A DNA stretch of 64,000 nucleotides from Agarivorans sp. Alg241-V36 (GTDB taxonomy: Bacteria > Pseudomonadota > Gammaproteobacteria > Enterobacterales > Celerinatantimonadaceae): the NCBI RefSeq assembly GCF_900537085.1, contig NZ_UNRE01000002.1, forward strand, positions 124,289 to 188,288, in the 5' to 3' direction. Below the pieces are notes generated by a model. That model saw only the letters and a program-made list of their open reading frames with translations. It was not told the DNA's origin and did no database searches. Positions 60,420 to 64,000 of the stretch are shown here, one piece after another (positions within the stretch are counted from its first letter, which is position 1; each line of letters starts with the position of its first letter). Made by a program: the position numbers and the translations under genes.

Positions 60420-61073
60420 ATGAGAACGTTATTGATGTTGATATGTTGCTTACCTTTGATAAGCCAAGCCGGAATTATCAGCAACGGCAGTTTTGAACAA
60501 AATGATGTTCGCTATGGCGGATGGGGCTATTTTTCCAGTAATGATGTCGAGGGCTGGCAAGGCCATAACATCGAAATCTGGGATCACTTATTTAACTTAG
60601 AAGCTGCTCATGGGCAACAGTTTATTGAGCTAAACGCCCACTGTTCTGGGAAAGGAGCTAAGGCTTGCCAAGCCGGTAACTACCACATCTATCAAGATTT
60701 TGTCACCGAGCCGGGCGCACAATATCGCTTTGGTTTGGCCTACCGTGCCCGCACCAACAAAGCAGAGGCATTTACCGTGAGTATCCAAGACAGCAGTGGT
60801 AATCAGGTGTTCGAACAGCTTATCGATGACCATGATAAATCTACTTGGCAAAGCTTTTCCGGTGACTTTGTAGCGACAGACTCATTATCCAGACTTCGTT
60901 TCGATTCAATGATAAATGGTTCGTTGGGTAACCTAATCGACAATGTTTACGTAGAAGCGATTCCTGTGAGTGGCTTTAGTGCGGCGGTTTTTTCGGTATC
61001 AGAACCCGTGACGATTGTATTGCTCATTTTTGCACTGGCCTTGCTTATTATTACTAGAAAACCAAAAGAGTAA
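60420..61073 (+). CDS. PEP-CTERM-type secreted protein, DUF642/CBM-like
   Basis: A 217-residue exported protein. The ATG at 60420 follows AGAGAGG; the in-frame upstream extension to 60390 has no signal. Signal peptide ends in ISQAG. The mature domain IISNGSFEQNDVRYGGWGYF, GWQGHNIEIWDHLF, HGQQFIELNAH and YQDFVTEPGAQYRFGL looks like a galactose-binding-like beta-sandwich of the DUF642 type. The C-terminus SVSEPVTIVLLIFALALLIITRKPKE has Glu-Pro, helix and basic tail, a PEP-CTERM-like sorting signal. It ends before an exceptionally long hairpin. Confidence 0.8.
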   Translation: MRTLLMLICCLPLISQAGIISNGSFEQNDVRYGGWGYFSSNDVEGWQGHNIEIWDHLFNLEAAHGQQFIELNAHCSGKGAKACQAGNYHIYQDFVTEPGAQYRFGLAYRARTNKAEAFTVSIQDSSGNQVFEQLIDDHDKSTWQSFSGDFVATDSLSRLRFDSMINGSLGNLIDNVYVEAIPVSGFSAAVFSVSEPVTIVLLIFALALLIITRKPKE

Positions 61074-61124
61074 TAATCTAGGTTTGGCGAGTGCCTTGTC
61101 TTGCGGTGAAGCTTGGCGTTGAGC

Positions 61125-61182
61125 AATCTAATGATGTGAAAAAGGGGAGGCTAATGCCTCCCCTTTTTCACATCATTAGATT
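61125..61182. terminator. exceptionally long perfect hairpin terminator (27-bp stem)
   Basis: Arms at 61125-61151 and 61156-61182 are exact complements over 27 bases around a four-base TAAT loop. The inner part AAAAAGGGGAGGC/GCCTCCCCTTTTT is a normal intrinsic terminator; the outer part AATCTAATGATGTG extends the stem well beyond need. It separates the PEP-CTERM gene and the convergent CheX-REC gene and stops one base before the latter's stop codon. Confidence 0.92.
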
Positions 61183-61183
61183 A

Positions 61184-62137
61184 CTAACGCTTTAAGTAGG
61201 CTTGCAATAGTTCGCCACCGGTTGCGGCATTTAGTGGTTTGAAAATAAATCCTTGAATGCCTTGCGCTTGGCAGGCATCAACCACATTGCTATCGGTGAC
61301 CGAAGAGAGCATCACAATAGGCGTTTGCTTATCAAACTGGCGCATTTGGCTTAGCGCCTTATCACCATTTAAGCGGTTCATTACCACATCCATAAACACA
61401 AACTCTGGTTTATGTTCTGTTAATGCTGCTACAGCGCTATCGCCGTCATCGGCTTCGATAACATTGTTGTAGCCTATGCCGGCAAGAATACGTTTCATGG
61501 CCTTGCGAATTAAAGGGCTGTCATCCACCGTCATGATCAGTGCATCTTTAGCCAAGGTTTCTCCACTAGTGGGCGGAGCAACAATGCAGGCGTCTGAGTT
61601 AAACACCGCTTCTTGGTAATCGTTTTGCTGGTTAAGTTTGCGAACTAGCAGATTAAAATAGTAACGGCCTACACCTTCTACATGTACCGGTACTGTTACA
61701 ATTTGTTGTACGCCTTCTAAATAGCGGCTCATGTCGGCTAAATCGAGAGCCACATGCGGGCTAGCAAATTCAAACCCTAAATTGTGTTTTTGCAGAATAT
61801 GAGTAGCCCGACCCACAATGGTGTTGCCCCATTCTTCAAGAGCCGCTACTAGATCTTCATCTAGGGTATCGCTGCTACTCGCTTCTCCCACTAAAGATTG
61901 TTGCACCGCTTGGCCAATGGCTACAGCTGTTTCCTGATAGTGGTGCATCAATATCACGCCATCTAGCTGGCCTTGCATATCAGAACAAACGGCATAACCT
62001 TTAAAGCGAAAGTCTTCCACTTTATCAATAAATGGTTCATCAGCACGGCCGTCTAGACCGGTCATTAGCTTAAGGCTCTGTAAAGATTCTTGGATGAAAG
62101 GATGAAGAATTATTTTATGAATGGTTTCTACTGTCAT
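61184..62137 (-). CDS. CheX-like domain fused to response-regulator receiver domain
   Basis: A 317-residue cytosolic signalling protein. AAGGAAAA before the ATG at 62137 sets the start. The N-terminal ~185 residues form a CheC/CheX-type phosphatase-like domain, with EEWGNTIVGRA (~105) carrying the E..GN motif. A full REC domain follows from ~205: MTVDDSPL (acidic pair), FVFMDVVMN (phosphorylated Asp), VMLSSVTD and IFKPLNA (Lys). CheX dephosphorylates CheY-P, so a fusion of both is self-regulating in principle. No chemotaxis genes lie close. Confidence 0.88.
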   Translation of the reverse strand: MTVETIHKIILHPFIQESLQSLKLMTGLDGRADEPFIDKVEDFRFKGYAVCSDMQGQLDGVILMHHYQETAVAIGQAVQQSLVGEASSSDTLDEDLVAALEEWGNTIVGRATHILQKHNLGFEFASPHVALDLADMSRYLEGVQQIVTVPVHVEGVGRYYFNLLVRKLNQQNDYQEAVFNSDACIVAPPTSGETLAKDALIMTVDDSPLIRKAMKRILAGIGYNNVIEADDGDSAVAALTEHKPEFVFMDVVMNRLNGDKALSQMRQFDKQTPIVMLSSVTDSNVVDACQAQGIQGFIFKPLNAATGGELLQAYLKR

Positions 62138-62329
62138 AATTTTCCTTTTAAATAGACTCAAGCTGAATTTGGTTTACTCTTCCTAGAGTATTTGTCATAT
62201 CTTTGATAGCGCGAAACCACTCTAGGCAAGAAGCTATAGCGATTCAAGCAAACTGATCAAATGTGCGATCCCTGACCCGTAATGGCGAGGATTGAGTTAA
62301 TGGAATACAACACAGATTAAGGAATCTCC

Positions 62330-62695
62330 ATGCCACACTGCGTAATTGAATGTCCGGCTGATTTAGCCCGCATAGTAAATTTTGATGTATTGGTGGAAGC
62401 GGTGCACGATGCGGCCGACGCCAGTGGGCTGTTTTCTGCGGGGGATGTAAAGGCCCGTTTAGTCTTAGCCAACCATTATCGGGTAGGTGGGAAGCGAGCG
62501 CCTTATGTGCATACCGAAGTGCAGATATTAAGTGGCCGTAGTGAGTTACAAAAGAAAGCCTTAGCTAACGATATTGCTCGCGCAGTATGTGAGCTATTAC
62601 CAAGGGTTGAAATGATCTCGGTTGAGGTGCGTGATATCGCGGTGCAAGCCTATGCTAATCGCGCCAGCTTAAATACCTTGAGCGAGGCGGTATAA
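62330..62695 (+). CDS. 5-carboxymethyl-2-hydroxymuconate isomerase-like protein
   Basis: A 121-residue tautomerase-fold protein of the CHMI (HpaF/HpcD) type. Proline lies directly after the initiator Met (MPHCVIECPADL), which provides the catalytic N-terminal Pro after Met removal. Further features are VEAVHDAADASGLF, DVKARLVLANHYRVGG and VHTEVQILSGRS. The rest of the homoprotocatechuate pathway is absent here, so the physiological substrate is unknown. It is monocistronic as far as visible. Confidence 0.82.
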   Translation: MPHCVIECPADLARIVNFDVLVEAVHDAADASGLFSAGDVKARLVLANHYRVGGKRAPYVHTEVQILSGRSELQKKALANDIARAVCELLPRVEMISVEVRDIAVQAYANRASLNTLSEAV

Positions 62696-62809
62696 ACATC
62701 ACAGCTTAGAACATCTGCAAGCAAAGTTCTGGCCTTGCGCCAGGCTTTTGATTAGGCTGAATATTCGGCAGCATTGGCTGTGAGTTGTTACTTTTATAGT
62801 AGGAGCGAA

Positions 62810-63751
62810 ATGCTAAAGCCTAAACAACATTCAAACCTTGAATTAGCCTTAGCACGAGAGAATGCTACTAGTGCTAAGGCTAGCTATATCACTGGCATTC
62901 AACGCTTTTCTGCTAATGCCAATCACGCGCATCAGATTCAGCAAGACTGTTTAGCCATAGAAGAACCATTGCAGCTTAGTTTGCAATGGTTTTGTCAGCG
63001 TCGCCAGCAATATCAGCAACGTCCACTTAGCCTTACCATGCGCACCCCCGGTGATGATGTGGCCTTAGCCTTAGGTTTTCTGCAAAGCCAAAATATTATT
63101 GAGTCACTTAGTGATGTGCAGGATATTCGATTCGCTCAAGGCGCAACCACCAAGCAACCTTATGATTACAACCACTTAGAGCTAGAGCTGGCTCGGCATG
63201 TCCAGTTTGATTGGGCCGCGCTAGAGCGCAATTTTGCTAGCTATTCAAGCTGCGGTTTGTGTGGTGCAAGTTCGCTTAAAGCCTTGGCATTACGCCAACC
63301 CGCCGAGCTAGATATTCGCGAAGGCTGGCTGGCGGAGTCCCTTATATATCAATTACCTAGTTTGCTCCAAGAACAACAAGCCCTGTTTAAACAAAGCGGC
63401 GCGGTGCACGGCGCTGGGGTTTGGGCAAATGGCCAATACTTGAGTATTGCCGAAGATATTGGCCGACATAACGCCCTAGATAAAGTGCTAGGCCAGTTAT
63501 TGTTAGCACCAAAGCAGCTGGCGCGAAGTGTGTTGGTATTAAGTGGCCGCGTGAGTTTTGAATTAATGCAAAAAGCGCTGGTGGCTAAACTGCCAGTAGT
63601 AGTGGCTGTTGGTGCGCCGTCTAGCTTGGCTTTATCGGTAGCGAAACAATTTAATATCACCCTCATTGGCTTTACTAAAAATAGTCAATTTAACGTTTAT
63701 CATGCCCCGTGGCGAATAAGTAAAGAAGGTGGAAGCTTGTATGAGTCATAA
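62810..63751 (+). CDS. fdhD: formate dehydrogenase accessory sulfurtransferase FdhD
   Basis: A 313-residue cytosolic protein that transfers sulfur to the molybdenum cofactor of formate dehydrogenases. Signature segments are present: IEEPLQLSL, SSCGLCGASS (sulfur-carrying Cys pair), GAVHGAGVW, EDIGRHNALDKVLG, VLSGRVSFELMQKAL, GAPSSLALSVA and NSQFNVY. TAGGAG upstream supports the ATG at 62810 over a GTG at 62774. It overlaps the next gene by 11 bases, a molybdoenzyme of the same system, so both are coupled. Confidence 0.95.
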   Translation: MLKPKQHSNLELALARENATSAKASYITGIQRFSANANHAHQIQQDCLAIEEPLQLSLQWFCQRRQQYQQRPLSLTMRTPGDDVALALGFLQSQNIIESLSDVQDIRFAQGATTKQPYDYNHLELELARHVQFDWAALERNFASYSSCGLCGASSLKALALRQPAELDIREGWLAESLIYQLPSLLQEQQALFKQSGAVHGAGVWANGQYLSIAEDIGRHNALDKVLGQLLLAPKQLARSVLVLSGRVSFELMQKALVAKLPVVVAVGAPSSLALSVAKQFNITLIGFTKNSQFNVYHAPWRISKEGGSLYES

Positions 63752-64000
63752 ACCCTATCAAGGTGCAGCAGGTGGCTGGGCTGCCTTAGCGAGCACTGCT
63801 AAGCATTTGCTAAAAAGCGAAAACGTCGCTAAAAACCTGAAAAATTTGCTCAATACCAATCAAGATCACGGCTTTGATTGTCCCGGTTGCGCTTGGGGTG
63901 AAAAGGGGCACAAAGCCACTTTTCGCTTTTGTGAAAATGGCGCTAAAGCAGTTAACTGGGAAGCTTCTTCGAAGCGAGTTGACGCCAGCTTTTTTGCTCA
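63741..64000 (+). CDS. FdhF/YdeP-type molybdopterin oxidoreductase, 5' part only
   Basis: The first 86 codons of a gene cut by the right edge. It opens MSHKPYQGAAGGWAALAST and continues FDCPGCAWGEKGHKATF, then FCENGAKAVNWEASSKRV, matching the N-terminus of the YdeP family of formate-dehydrogenase-like molybdoenzymes. Those proteins bind a molybdopterin guanine dinucleotide and often an iron-sulfur cluster. The start overlaps the end of fdhD by 11 bases, so the two form an operon. Substrate and the remaining two thirds lie outside the window. Confidence 0.88.
   Translation, partial: MSHKPYQGAAGGWAALASTAKHLLKSENVAKNLKNLLNTNQDHGFDCPGCAWGEKGHKATFRFCENGAKAVNWEASSKRVDASFFA

Noticed and set aside
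1-64000. CRISPR arrays, insertion sequences, tRNA and rRNA genes, prophage or integron structures
   Set aside because: None was found on reading both strands; repeats seen were single inverted pairs, an in-gene linker repeat and one duplicated junction.

Overview
The window looks like chromosome of a marine, polysaccharide-degrading gammaproteobacterium of the Alteromonadales; Agarivorans or a close relative is my guess from the gene content and the AT-leaning base composition, and no ribosomal gene is present to prove it. The supporting content is a set of secreted carbohydrate enzymes (GH43-like enzyme, two GH13 amylases, a Cys-type sulfatase, a multidomain AA10 lytic polysaccharide monooxygenase with a CBM2, a free carbohydrate-binding-like protein), two PEP-CTERM-type proteins, c-di-GMP and chemotaxis-type signalling proteins, and many LysR regulators. 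I saw no rRNA, tRNA, CRISPR array, insertion sequence or phage genes. Layout: 0.5-5.3 kb holds a GH43-like enzyme, a helical-repeat secreted protein, YghU and an MFS pump. 5.4-5.8 kb is a decayed gene remnant. 6-11 kb is the most unusual block: two paralogous cassettes, each with a DUF1989 (urea carboxylase-associated family) protein, a small two-helix membrane protein and a divergent LysR regulator, with the order of the first two genes swapped. 11.2-16.6 kb has an atypical GH13 enzyme, a 5'-nucleotidase lipoprotein and a DASH cryptochrome. 16.7-24.1 kb has a Nudix hydrolase, tandem CAP-domain secreted proteins, a haloacid dehalogenase, a LacA-type acetyltransferase, a sulfatase and the LPMO. 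24.7-30.8 kb carries two divergent regulator/transporter pairs (MFS-LysR; ArsR-ArsP-type permease with two matching operators), a ferric-reductase-like flavocytochrome and an MDR dehydrogenase. 30.9-35.2 kb is a tight minus-strand operon: cupredoxin-like periplasmic protein, Cache/HAMP/GGDEF/EAL sensor, outer-membrane barrel. 35.4-41.5 kb holds small conserved proteins, PpiC, a nitroreductase and an 1108-residue multidomain amylase. 41.6-48.4 kb has a PhoD-like phosphatase followed by a translationally coupled MMPL exporter / ferritin-like diiron protein / KAS III operon and an SDR, which together resemble a small uncharacterised lipid or polyketide-type pathway. 48.4-64 kb has an MFS protein, small DUF proteins, a PEP-CTERM protein, an RhlE-like helicase, two orphan periplasmic binding proteins, a nuclease/phosphatase-fold protein converging on an ABC1 kinase across a duplicated gene junction, a second PEP-CTERM protein, a CheX-REC fusion, a CHMI-like isomerase, and fdhD overlapping the start of a YdeP/FdhF-type molybdoenzyme that runs off the end. 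Functionally, the secreted hydrolases probably feed on algal and animal polysaccharides (starch or glycogen, sulfated glycans, chitin or cellulose). The best candidates for undescribed systems are the duplicated DUF1989 cassettes, the cupredoxin/c-di-GMP/outer-membrane operon and the MMPL-diiron-KAS III operon. All family calls were made by eye from motifs, without any database search.
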